From: Apostichopus japonicus
Lineage: Eukaryota > Echinodermata > Holothuroidea > Aspidochirotida > Stichopodidae
Assembly (NCBI RefSeq): GCF_037975245.1
Contig: NC_092570.1
Span: forward strand, 7,687,001 to 7,751,000
Reading direction: 5' to 3'
DNA: 64,000 nt
The translations under genes were made by a program, and so were the position numbers. Below, piece by piece: positions 17,740 to 26,487 of this stretch; position 1 is the stretch's first letter, and each line of letters opens with the position of its first letter. A model generated the notes under the pieces. The model did no database searches, was not told the DNA's origin, and was given only the letters and a program-made list of their open reading frames with translations.

Positions 17740-18195
17740 ATTGAAGAAAAACAATTGTTTTCATAGATCCATCCTCTCAGAAAAACATTCCAAATGCATC
17801 ACAATTCATAGTGACAATAAACCAGATCAAAAATCAACACAAGGTTTCCATAATTTGACCTCCACAAAAACAATGAGCTTCTTCTACTTAATGTGGTACT
17901 CCTTCACATGTCTTACCAGAATGATCCAAGCTTCCCTTCTTGAGATATCATGTTTACAAGGTTTTCACAAATTGACCCCTGGTTACTCCAAATGACCTTT
18001 GACCTCCTCTAAGAACAATAGGCTTCTTCTACCGAATGTGGTATACCTTCTCACCAAATATGATATTGGTCCACGCTTCCCTTCTTGAGATACCGTGTTT
18101 ACAAGCAAGGCGTCACGCACATATATACACACACCATCCGCCTGCATGACTATACAAAGGTTACGATTTCATCGAAACCAAAACGGAAAGTTTGA
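17740..18195 (+). repeat. Dispersed repeat containing a 145-bp internal duplication
   Basis: The segment gcttcttctac...cttcccttcttgagata recurs at 17877 and 18022 (145-bp spacing) with differences. The end of the block, tttacaagcaaggcgtcacgcacatat followed by an imperfect CA/TA run, matches the reverse complement of sequence near 40790-40880. So this is a family present at least twice in the window. I cannot assign a class. Confidence 0.6.
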
Positions 18196-18839
18196 AAAGT
18201 ATTGCCATGATGACATCACAGACCCCCCCCCCCACTGGGATCCTTATATGGAGTAACAAATGGTATTATCTAACTGAAAGAAGTCATCTACAAACAGGTT
18301 GAAGAGAAACGGACAAGTGAAGACCTTCTGAGAGGGGTTTTGAAATAGCTTTTTGTTTTGTATCCTTGATGACTATTGGCCGCAAGATTATCGACCAATA
18401 AGATATGATATCACATATTGGATGTGATGTCATTAAGAATAAGATGGCTACGTAGAAATTTAAAAGCAAGAATTCCTAGCCGATCATCCTGACTCAAAAT
18501 TTTGTAACTTAACTTGAAAAATACAAAAAGAGGACAAGAAAAGGGAAAGGAATAGGGCTGACTTTTGGTTGACCATAGAGTTGAACATCATATGTCTTCA
18601 TATTTTAAGTTTGTTATGATTTGTCCAGGGGAGGGGTGGGCTGGAAAATAATTGAATCCATCCCCCCCCCCCTTGATTCTCCTACCCTTAGCTAGAGGTT
18701 GAGTAACTGCTTGTTGAAGGTATTTTACTGTGCTAGCTTAATATGAGATGAAAAGTGTGATGAAGTTTCTGATATCTCCCGTCTTGTTCTTGGGAAACTT
18801 GTTTTAACAGTCCCAAAGTCTTTAATAATTGTATATCTG

Positions 18840-19011
18840 TGTTGTGTTCAGTTATTGTAATGACATTCTTTATGTATTTATGATATGTATTCTTGAAGTA
18901 CGCCCTCTCCAAGATGGCAGTGCTACGCACTTACGAGTAAGAAATAAACAGGCAATCAATCTTCATGAATCAAGAACATCGTGTCTTTATTTATAACAAC
19001 TAAACACTATA
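18840..19011 (+). repeat. 5' LTR of the Ty3/gypsy element
   Basis: 172 bp, identical by eye to the 3' LTR. It begins TGTTGTGTTCAG and ends in AACACTATA. It contains AAGATGGCAG (18911-18920), resembling a YY1-type initiator, and AATAAA at 18953-18958 as the poly(A) signal. The left border is fixed by the ATCTG target duplication. Confidence 0.95.
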
Positions 19012-19013
19012 TT

Positions 19014-19025
19014 TGGCGACGAGGA
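19014..19025 (+). other. Primer-binding site, tRNA-Ser(GCT) type
   Basis: TGGCGACGAGGA, two bases after the 5' LTR. This is the exact complement of the last 12 bases (including CCA) of eukaryotic tRNA-Ser(GCT), whose acceptor end reads TCCTCGTCGCCA. The match ends after 12 bases. Confidence 0.88.
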
Positions 19026-19059
19026 GAAAAGTTTACAACTTGGACGTGTTTTTGCAATC

Positions 19060-19917
19060 ATGGCTACCTCGGGACTACTCCCTCCGCCCGTTTTTCTATC
19101 AAGCCCTGGAGAGCCGCCTACACTGTGGCCGCAATGGAAGCGCATGTTCAGTAATTACATGCTAGCGGCAGGTACGGATACGTCATCCGCCGGACGAAAG
19201 CAGGCGATACTGCTTCATTCGCTTGGACTAGAAGGACAGCGAATTTTCTACACATTGCCAGACCTTCCCGTTGTAGAAGGCGAGGATGTTTACGATCGGA
19301 CTATCCGAGTTTTGGACAAACGATTTGAACCAACAGTAAACGTCGTGGCAGCCCGCTACCGTTTCAGAAAGCGAGCACAACTAACAGGTGAGCCAGTAGA
19401 CACGTACATGTCTGCATTACGCGAGTTGTCTTCGACTTGTAATTTCGGAACCTTCCTGGACGAGATGTTGCGGGATCAACTCGTCGAAAAAACGAACTCG
19501 ACACGTATACGAGAACGACTACTCTTGGAAACGGATTTGAAGTTACCCAAAGCGATAGAAACCGCCCGACAGGTGGAACAAGCAGTAAGAGACTCCCGTT
19601 CCATATCGGGGAAAATGCCTGAAGAAGCGACGTGCGCAAATGTCAAGTTTATGAGGGGCAAGAACTCTCTGACCGTTCCAACCATAGATCAGGAGATGCT
19701 AGAAACTCGCAGTCGCAGTTCACAAAGTCTCGGGGAAATTCTAGTTTTACAAACCAGAACACTCCAGATAACAGAGGGCGCCAGTGTTGTTATCGCTGTG
19801 GATCGAAACAACATTTGGCCAAGTCACATCTATGCAGAGCAAAGAATGCTAAGTGCGACGCGTGTGGTAAAACAGGACACTTCGCGAGGGTTTGTCTACA
19901 AAACAACAATAATGTGA
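19060..19917 (+). CDS. gag: Ty3/gypsy gag polyprotein (capsid part)
   Basis: 285 codons from an ATG 48 bases after the LTR to a TGA at 19915. The first ~190 residues look like a retrotransposon gag capsid domain, with a WPQWKRMF block near the start, YRFRKRAQ in the middle and a RQVEQA helix near residue 170. The CCHC zinc knuckles expected at the end of gag are not in this frame; they are in the -1 frame that belongs to pol. So the last ~90 codons of this ORF are probably read only when no shift occurs, or the two frames were separated by an indel. The protein packages element RNA into particles. Confidence 0.85.
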   Translation: MATSGLLPPPVFLSSPGEPPTLWPQWKRMFSNYMLAAGTDTSSAGRKQAILLHSLGLEGQRIFYTLPDLPVVEGEDVYDRTIRVLDKRFEPTVNVVAARYRFRKRAQLTGEPVDTYMSALRELSSTCNFGTFLDEMLRDQLVEKTNSTRIRERLLLETDLKLPKAIETARQVEQAVRDSRSISGKMPEEATCANVKFMRGKNSLTVPTIDQEMLETRSRSSQSLGEILVLQTRTLQITEGASVVIAVDRNNIWPSHIYAEQRMLSATRVVKQDTSRGFVYKTTIM

Positions 19918-22900
19918 GTGTTCGAAAGGTGGATTCTACACAGAGCAGTACGCTACATAATCCTAGTACTACCGATGAAGGAGCAGATAGTGTACAGGTG
20001 TTGGGAATTTCTAACGTTACAGGACCAGCGGTTGAAGCCGGTTCCGCGAAACCGAGCATCGTCTGTGACCTGGAAATCAACAGCATCAGTCTGAGGTTTG
20101 TGGTGGACACAGGCAGTGATATTACCCTCATGAATGCAAGAAGGTTTGATAAGTATTTTTTGCGGGAATCCCTCGGTCCAATAAACAAGAAACTTGTTTC
20201 CTACAACAACACTGTTATCCAAACTTTAGGTTGTTTTACGGCCAAAGTAGGCTATAAAGGAAAGAGCATGCATGCCAATATTTATGTTGTTGAGGTGGGG
20301 ATTTCCCTTATAGGTAAAGATGTCATCCAAGGACTAGGCTTACAGTTGGATGGCAAATCATTATCATGCCTACAGGTGGGTACAAGTGATGTTGGGCCTA
20401 CACCTAATATGCCTAGTGCGCCCGGTGTTATGAGGGGTAGCAAGGGTTATAAGCCTAACACTTGCCCTGACACTAGTAGTGATAATAACACAGGTATTAG
20501 TCATGGTAAAACTACTAGACATAGGCCTACACTTATACCTAATGATAGTACAGTCAGCAGGGATGATGCTAACAGTTACACACATGATTCAAGTGCCATT
20601 ACAGGGCAATTTCAGGATTTATTTTCTGATGGTGTGGGACGAATCAAAGGCTATGCCCACAAAATAAAACTTCAGCCTGGCTTCAAGCCAGTACAACAGC
20701 AACTACGACGCATACCATTTGCAGTCAGGGGTAAAGTTGCGAATGAGCTGAAGCGTCTGACAGACGAGGGGGTCATTGAACCAGTTCGTGAGGCATCCGA
20801 GTGGGTATCCCCAGTAGTAGTAGCGTGGAAAAAGGATGGGGGGATCCGTATTTGTGTTGATTTGCGAAAAGTTAACGAAGCGGTAGTGATTGAAAAATAC
20901 CCCCTACCGAATATTGATGAGCTCCCGTCTGAGCTTAGGAATGCCAAATTTTTCTCAAAATTAGACCTTAAGTCGGCTTACTACCAGCTTGAGTTAGAGG
21001 AGAGTTCACGTTACTTAACAACGTTTGTGACACACGAAGGCCTTTATCGTTATAAGCGTGTTTGCTTTGGCCTGGCCTCAGCTCCTACCTGTTTTCAACG
21101 TGTCATGAGCTCTGTTTTACAGGGGATTAAAGGGGTTCAATGTTTCATTGACGATATAATTGTATATGGTGTAAACAGGGGGGAGCATGATAAGAGATTG
21201 CATGCAGTGTTGACCAAACTCAGGTCAGTGGGGATGAAACTGAACTCTAAGTGTGAGTTCAATGTGGGGTCAATTGAAATCTTGGGTCACGTGGTGGATC
21301 ACAAGGGACTATCTCCAAACCCAGACCTGGTGAGAGCAATTAACGAGGCACCCACCCCAACAAATAGGGATCAAGTTAAATCTTTCTTGGGGCTGGTGGG
21401 GTATTACTCCAAATTTATTCGCCACTTTGCCATGCGAGTTCAGCACATTAGGGATACAATGGTAGCTGATGCCTTTGAATGGACAAAGGAGGCCCAAGTG
21501 GCATTTCAGGCAGTAAAGCATGAAATCATCAATAGTACAGCGCTAGCCTTATTTGATCCGAATAGGGAGACCATTGTTACAACTGATGCTAGTGGGTATG
21601 GTGTTGGATCTGTAATGACACAAATTCAAGGGGGGCAAGAGGTCACTGTGTGTTTTGCATCCCGTAAACTAACCGCTACAGAACAGAAATATTCAGTGGG
21701 AGAACGGGAGGCCTTGGCATGTGTATGGGCGATTGAAAAATGGCATACATACTTATGGGGTAGACCATTTGTCCTAAGGACGGATCATAGGGCATTGACT
21801 ACATTGTTAGCCACTAGTGGAACTGGCCATAGGCCAATGCGGATTGCCCGCTGGGCTACACGCCTCTGTCATTACAACTATACAGTGGAATACAAACCTG
21901 GTATAGAAAATAAAGTGGCAGACGCCCTATCCCGTTTGCCAGTGGAACATAACCCAGCAATTGGCGTAGTCGATGATGACGATGACGACATTGCTGCGGT
22001 ATGTCAAACAGTATTACAGGAGAGTAGCGTTACCTATACTCAGCTACAAAGTGAGACGAATAGGGACGAGGCTTGCCAAACTATAAAAGGGTACATACAG
22101 CAGGGATGGCCTCAGAGTAAATCAGGGGTAGATGATAAAGTGAAGCCATACTACAGTGTGCATGATGAATTGTCAGTGCATGACAATATCATATTCAGGG
22201 GTGAAAAAGTTGTAGTCCCTACAGGACTAACAAGTATCATAGTTAGCATGGCCCATGAGGGACACCAGGGTATGGTAAGGACAAAACAGAGAATAAGGAA
22301 GCTATATTGGTGGCCAGGCATGGACAGCCAGGTTACCACAATGGTAAAGCATTGTGCAACATGCAACTTGGCTGATAAGTCGGTGAGCACAAGAGTAGCT
22401 CCAATGCAGCCAGTACCATTACCAGAATGTAGTTGGGACAAACTGGGATTGGACATAGTGGGTCCCGATGAGACTGCACCATTAGGATGCAGATTTGCAA
22501 TTACCCTGATAGACTACAAGTCTAAGTGGCCAGAGGTTGCATTTACGGATACTGTCACATCAAGCACGGTGATAGAGTTTTTATTAACTGTGTTCAGTAG
22601 GGAAGGCTACCCTAAAGAGATTGTGACGGACCATGGTGTACAATTTACTTCTCATGAATTTAAAGAATTCTTGCGTTCGAGAAACATAGTACATAGAATG
22701 TCCGCTATCTACCACCCTCAAGGGAATAGTACAGTAGAGCGATTCAATAGGGTGTTCAAGGGTTACTTACAAACAGCTAGGCTAGAGAACACCAATAGGA
22801 AAAGGGCAGTGCGAGAATTTCTGTGTATTTACAGGAGTACCCCTCATGCTACAACGGGGGAATCCCCAAAGATGGCATTGCATGGTCGTCATCTGCGAAC

Positions 22901-23357
22901 CAAATTAGATATAGTGGGAGCAACCCCTGTACCTACACAGACTGACCCAGGTAGAGTTAGAGAGCGTGTAGAGCATGCGCAGACTAAGAGCAAGCAATAT
23001 TTTGACAAGAGAAAGAGGGTTAAGCACAGAGTATTTAAGGTGCATGACTGGGTACGTGTCCACTTACCAGGACATATTCCAAAGGGCAAAAGCAGTTATT
23101 CTGATCCTTTACAAATAACCAAGAAAGTTGGTCAAAGCACCTACATTCTGTCTGATGGCAAGACCTGGAATGTAGAGCGATTGGTTCCCTACATGGGAGG
23201 TTGGGCCCCAAACCAGGGCAGGAATGAAGAGTGGCTCTTGCCTGTGGCTGGTCAAGTAGAACCATGTGAGAGGCCCAGAGGACGGGAAGCAATTAGGGAA
23301 CGGCCCATTAGGAACCGTAGACCACCCACTTGGGTGAGGGATTATGTCATGGACTAA
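19632..23357 (+). CDS. pol: Ty3/gypsy pol polyprotein with nucleocapsid knuckles, protease, RT, RNase H and integrase
   Basis: An open frame of about 1241 codons in the -1 frame relative to gag; it is open from 19623 and has no natural ATG at its start. Residues (counted from 19632) show two zinc knuckles (C53-C68, irregular spacing; C75-C88, CX2CX4HX4C). The aspartic protease DTGSD is at 159-163. Reverse transcriptase has D445 (LDLKSAYYQLEL) and FIDD at 505-508. RNase H has TDAS around 652 and TDHRAL further on. Integrase has an HHCC finger from H875 and a catalytic D941, D1000, E1036 triad with exact D-x35-E spacing. No internal stop or frameshift is seen, so the copy could be functional if a -1 shift joins gag to pol. 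The domain set is that of a mag/SURL-like Ty3 element. Confidence 0.95.
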   Translation: MRKCQVYEGQELSDRSNHRSGDARNSQSQFTKSRGNSSFTNQNTPDNRGRQCCYRCGSKQHLAKSHLCRAKNAKCDACGKTGHFARVCLQNNNNVSVRKVDSTQSSTLHNPSTTDEGADSVQVLGISNVTGPAVEAGSAKPSIVCDLEINSISLRFVVDTGSDITLMNARRFDKYFLRESLGPINKKLVSYNNTVIQTLGCFTAKVGYKGKSMHANIYVVEVGISLIGKDVIQGLGLQLDGKSLSCLQVGTSDVGPTPNMPSAPGVMRGSKGYKPNTCPDTSSDNNTGISHGKTTRHRPTLIPNDSTVSRDDANSYTHDSSAITGQFQDLFSDGVGRIKGYAHKIKLQPGFKPVQQQLRRIPFAVRGKVANELKRLTDEGVIEPVREASEWVSPVVVAWKKDGGIRICVDLRKVNEAVVIEKYPLPNIDELPSELRNAKFFSKLDLKSAYYQLELEESSRYLTTFVTHEGLYRYKRVCFGLASAPTCFQRVMSSVLQGIKGVQCFIDDIIVYGVNRGEHDKRLHAVLTKLRSVGMKLNSKCEFNVGSIEILGHVVDHKGLSPNPDLVRAINEAPTPTNRDQVKSFLGLVGYYSKFIRHFAMRVQHIRDTMVADAFEWTKEAQVAFQAVKHEIINSTALALFDPNRETIVTTDASGYGVGSVMTQIQGGQEVTVCFASRKLTATEQKYSVGEREALACVWAIEKWHTYLWGRPFVLRTDHRALTTLLATSGTGHRPMRIARWATRLCHYNYTVEYKPGIENKVADALSRLPVEHNPAIGVVDDDDDDIAAVCQTVLQESSVTYTQLQSETNRDEACQTIKGYIQQGWPQSKSGVDDKVKPYYSVHDELSVHDNIIFRGEKVVVPTGLTSIIVSMAHEGHQGMVRTKQRIRKLYWWPGMDSQVTTMVKHCATCNLADKSVSTRVAPMQPVPLPECSWDKLGLDIVGPDETAPLGCRFAITLIDYKSKWPEVAFTDTVTSSTVIEFLLTVFSREGYPKEIVTDHGVQFTSHEFKEFLRSRNIVHRMSAIYHPQGNSTVERFNRVFKGYLQTARLENTNRKRAVREFLCIYRSTPHATTGESPKMALHGRHLRTKLDIVGATPVPTQTDPGRVRERVEHAQTKSKQYFDKRKRVKHRVFKVHDWVRVHLPGHIPKGKSSYSDPLQITKKVGQSTYILSDGKTWNVERLVPYMGGWAPNQGRNEEWLLPVAGQVEPCERPRGREAIRERPIRNRRPPTWVRDYVMD

Positions 23358-23526
23358 ATTAATGTTTAAAGTAGTCAAGAGATTTGATCAGTTTGAAGTT
23401 TAATATGTTTATTATTCAAGTTTATTAAAGTTGTTGATTTATGCATGTGGTATTCTTTTACAAACATGAATTCTGAAGAAAACAAAATCCTATATGACCC
23501 TACTGCAGGGGTTACACTTCAGTTAT

Positions 23527-23539
23527 AAGGAGGGGGAAA
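23527..23539 (+). other. Polypurine tract
   Basis: AAGGAGGGGGAAA directly abuts the first T of the 3' LTR, as expected for the plus-strand primer of reverse transcription. Confidence 0.9.
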
Positions 23540-23711
23540 TGTTGTGTTCAGTTATTGTAATGACATTCTTTATGTATTTATGATATGTATTCTTGAAGTA
23601 CGCCCTCTCCAAGATGGCAGTGCTACGCACTTACGAGTAAGAAATAAACAGGCAATCAATCTTCATGAATCAAGAACATCGTGTCTTTATTTATAACAAC
23701 TAAACACTATA
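23540..23711 (+). repeat. 3' LTR of the Ty3/gypsy element
   Basis: 172 bp, identical by eye to the 5' LTR and followed by the target duplication ATCTG at 23712-23716. Confidence 0.95.
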
Positions 23712-23821
23712 ATCTGTTACATAAGAAATGATGAATTTAGCGGGGTAAGGCATTCTTTTTTTAACAAAGAAAAACCTACAATCAAAGATAGAAAGAAAAC
23801 AAGGAAAAACAAACAAAGAAA

Positions 23822-24010
23822 AATCTCAATCATAAGGTCCCGAGTTCGAGTCACTCCAAGATTAATGTATGTCGTCCAGTTACAGAGTTGTTGACAATTC
23901 ATAATCATAGACGTTAAAATATGAATCTAAGATGCTGATTTCGGTCTGAGCTTGCGGCTTTGATAAGCCAAAGATGGCTTCTTCGCGAGTTCCTGCTTGC
24001 AAGATGATCT
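23822..24010 (+). repeat. 5'-truncated tRNA-derived SINE
   Basis: It starts within the tRNA-like head, keeps a B-box-like GAGTTCGAGTC (about 23841-23851), and then matches the fuller copy at 52464-52690 through its body (ccaagattaatgtat, gttgacaattcat, gcggctttgataagcca, gatgatctaaa). The A box is missing. An A-rich stretch precedes it. Confidence 0.8.
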
Positions 24011-24372
24011 AAAATACAAAATGAAATGACCTCTTTAAGAGAAGTATATATGATTGTTTTATTTCAAATATGTATTTTAGTGTTTCAAAATGTTTTCAAG
24101 ACTTATTTTAACTATTAACTATGTATGTTGCTTGTTATGAATTGTTAAGTGAAACTTATTTGTATTTTCTTCTCTTTTGAAAATACAATTTTCTATGTTT
24201 TAAGCCCTTTTCGGTTGCGTTCTTTTTTTTCCCTTTTTTTTCTCGATATTGTTATATGTAGGTTTTGTGAGCAAATCTGTGAAACAAAATTTCCTCTGTT
24301 CCTCACGAACTCTTGTCCCTCAACAAAGCGATAACAGGGTCCTCCAATATTTATGTGATACAATAAATTTCT

Positions 24373-24410
24373 ATGTAAAAGTTAGAGGTCGGGCCTTCTA
24401 ACTTTTACAT
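24373..24410. other. Short near-perfect hairpin
   Basis: atgtaaaagttagagg and its reverse complement ccttctaacttttacat are separated by a few bases, about 10 bases after an AATAAA (24361-24367 region). No ORF of recognised family ends here. It could be a transposon remnant or an RNA hairpin. Confidence 0.6.
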
Positions 24411-25359
24411 GTTTACACAGGATTGTTGCTGTAGATAAGCAGTTTGTTCACATGCTTACATATCTGACATCGATAAAGCATAGCGCCATCTCTCTAAAGC
24501 CACCGTCTACGACACACTTACAAGTGTTACAAGCAAATACTCTGACCAGCACATGGATGATTACGTAAGCGATTTGTGAAATTTGTTAGCATGAATTGTT
24601 GGTATACATCTCGAAAAATTTTGCGTTGGCGGTCCGACCATTCACTGAACCATGGTATAAGAATAGAACTAAATCTCTATTGTGTTGTTGCTAATTTCTC
24701 CCAACAAAAGAAACCCAAGCGGTTTTATATTTGCATGTAGTCTCGTGGTCTTTCCGCACATTCTTGAAATTCCTAAGCCTTTACGTCACAAGGACCAAGA
24801 CATGACTGGTCGCTGCTTGTGGTCCTCTAACGATCAAAGACGGAAAGAGGTTTATACAATTCGGAGAGAGAGATGCTTTTGTGTCTTTTCTGTGCTATAT
24901 AATCCGGCATCGTTTCAGGTTTTAGGCTCAGTTTGTATACAATAATCGCTTATGAATAAGTATTAATTCCCGGGGCATTGAATGGGCAATCACTTAATTG
25001 CACTTACATTCAAACCATTTGTATTGAACTTTCAACTAATTGTTACGTGCTGATTATAGTTTCAACGTTTAGCCTTAAGTGCTTAGCATTCTTCCCACCA
25101 TTACGGTTGTATACTATGGTATTACGTTTTCCGAGTAGGAAGTTTACAGAATTGTTCAGCACTCTTGACCCAGAAAGTAAAATAGAATTACACTAAAAGT
25201 GGAACAACCTCTCGCACCCGCCCCCCCCCCACCCCAATGAAATTTAAATGTCAAAAAAAAAAAAAAAAAAAACACTGGCAGAAAGATACATATCTTGTTT
25301 ACGTATACTGACTATAAAAAGTCTACCTCAAAAATTCGGGCGATTTGCCGACTGATACA

Positions 25360-25670
25360 AGCTCTGCAAAATGTTTAGTTGACAACTTATCAGATCTCGT
25401 CAATTCAACATTTTGTTTGAAATATGTTCATTTGTTCACTTCATTCCAACTGAGTAATTGAACAATTTTCTGCCAAATGTTGAATTGACCACTTATAATA
25501 TTTCGTCAATTGAGCAATTTTCTGCAAAATGTTTAATTAACAACTTATCATATCTCGTCAATTCAACATTTTTCTGCAAAATATTAAATTGTTCACTTCA
25601 TTCCAACTGAGCCTCGGCAATTGAGCAATTTTCTGCAAAATGTTCAATTGACAACTTATCTTATGTTGAT
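25360..25670. repeat. Degenerate nested tandem repeat upstream of glypican
   Basis: Alternating blocks of the type caacttatcatatctcgtcaattcaac and attttctgcaaaatgtt, with a higher-order spacing of about 158 bp (caactta at 25383 and 25541) and shorter sub-repeats of about 50 bp. It ends about 800 bp before the glypican start codon. The rest of 24411-26487 shows no supported gene; a poly(A) run lies at 25253-25271. Confidence 0.75.
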
Positions 25671-26487
25671 GGCACTTTTAAGCTCGCACCTCATGGAAGG
25701 CTGTATGTTTCTACTGAATCTTCTGAATTAGCAACTGAAGGCATGCCAAACTCAATCTTTCATTTCAAGTCCTCACAATTCATGATATATATTGGAGAAT
25801 TGAAAATAAGTGTCGGATTAAACCTTAGAAATCCTAAGTGAAATCTGCACCTGAATTTCTTTGGAAATCGCATGAATTAAAAACCTTACTGAAAACTTAC
25901 TTGACTGCTGAAATTGTCTGCGCTTGTTTGAGCACTTACAAAACACACCTGACAGCGATAAAGAGAACGACTGGGTTACCCATTCTAGTTTCCACCAAAA
26001 GCTGAGTAACCACAATACAACTTCATGCCAGAATTCCCACAATGTGTAGACTAATTTAGACTGTGGACTGCATCATATGTACGGCTTTCAATATCCACAA
26101 AGGAGTCGAGTAGTAAGACGTACAACTACAAGAGTAGAACAGCGAGTTTGAGGAATTACAGTCTCTGGTCTTGCGAAGATGGGGACAAATTTGGATTAGA
26201 TAAACATGGATACCTCTTAGCTAGGAATATAATTGGAAGATATTTTCATCACTGAGGAATATTTTAAAATCTTTTAGATCGCTTGGTTTTAGTTATTGAA
26301 TTCTTGTTTGCAGGTTAACATAATTTGTGATTGAGAGCACCTGAGTTTTACTGTCAGTGTTAGTGTTCAGTAGGGCCACAGTTACGATTGGTGAGGTATT
26401 GCACTGAACTGGAGTGAAGGCCATCGATAAGTAGTTTACACATTTCTGTTTTACTTATAATTCTGTACCGCATGTTAGAAGAGCATA

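Larger units (their letters stand above)
18840..23711 (+). mobile_element. Complete Ty3/gypsy LTR retrotransposon (mag/SURL-like)
   Basis: A 4872-bp element with two 172-bp LTRs, primer-binding site, gag, pol and polypurine tract in the expected order. It is flanked by a perfect 5-bp target duplication, ATCTG (18835-18839 and 23712-23716). Pol order is protease, reverse transcriptase, RNase H, integrase, which is the Ty3/gypsy order. No envelope gene is present. The element sits between BLZF1 and glypican, in plus orientation. LTR identity and the long open pol suggest a recent insertion. It encodes no host function. Confidence 0.97.

Noticed and set aside
19608-19614. GGGGAAA considered as the gag-pol frameshift site
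   Set aside because: The -1 frame reaches a TGA at 19620-19622, so a shift here could not enter pol.
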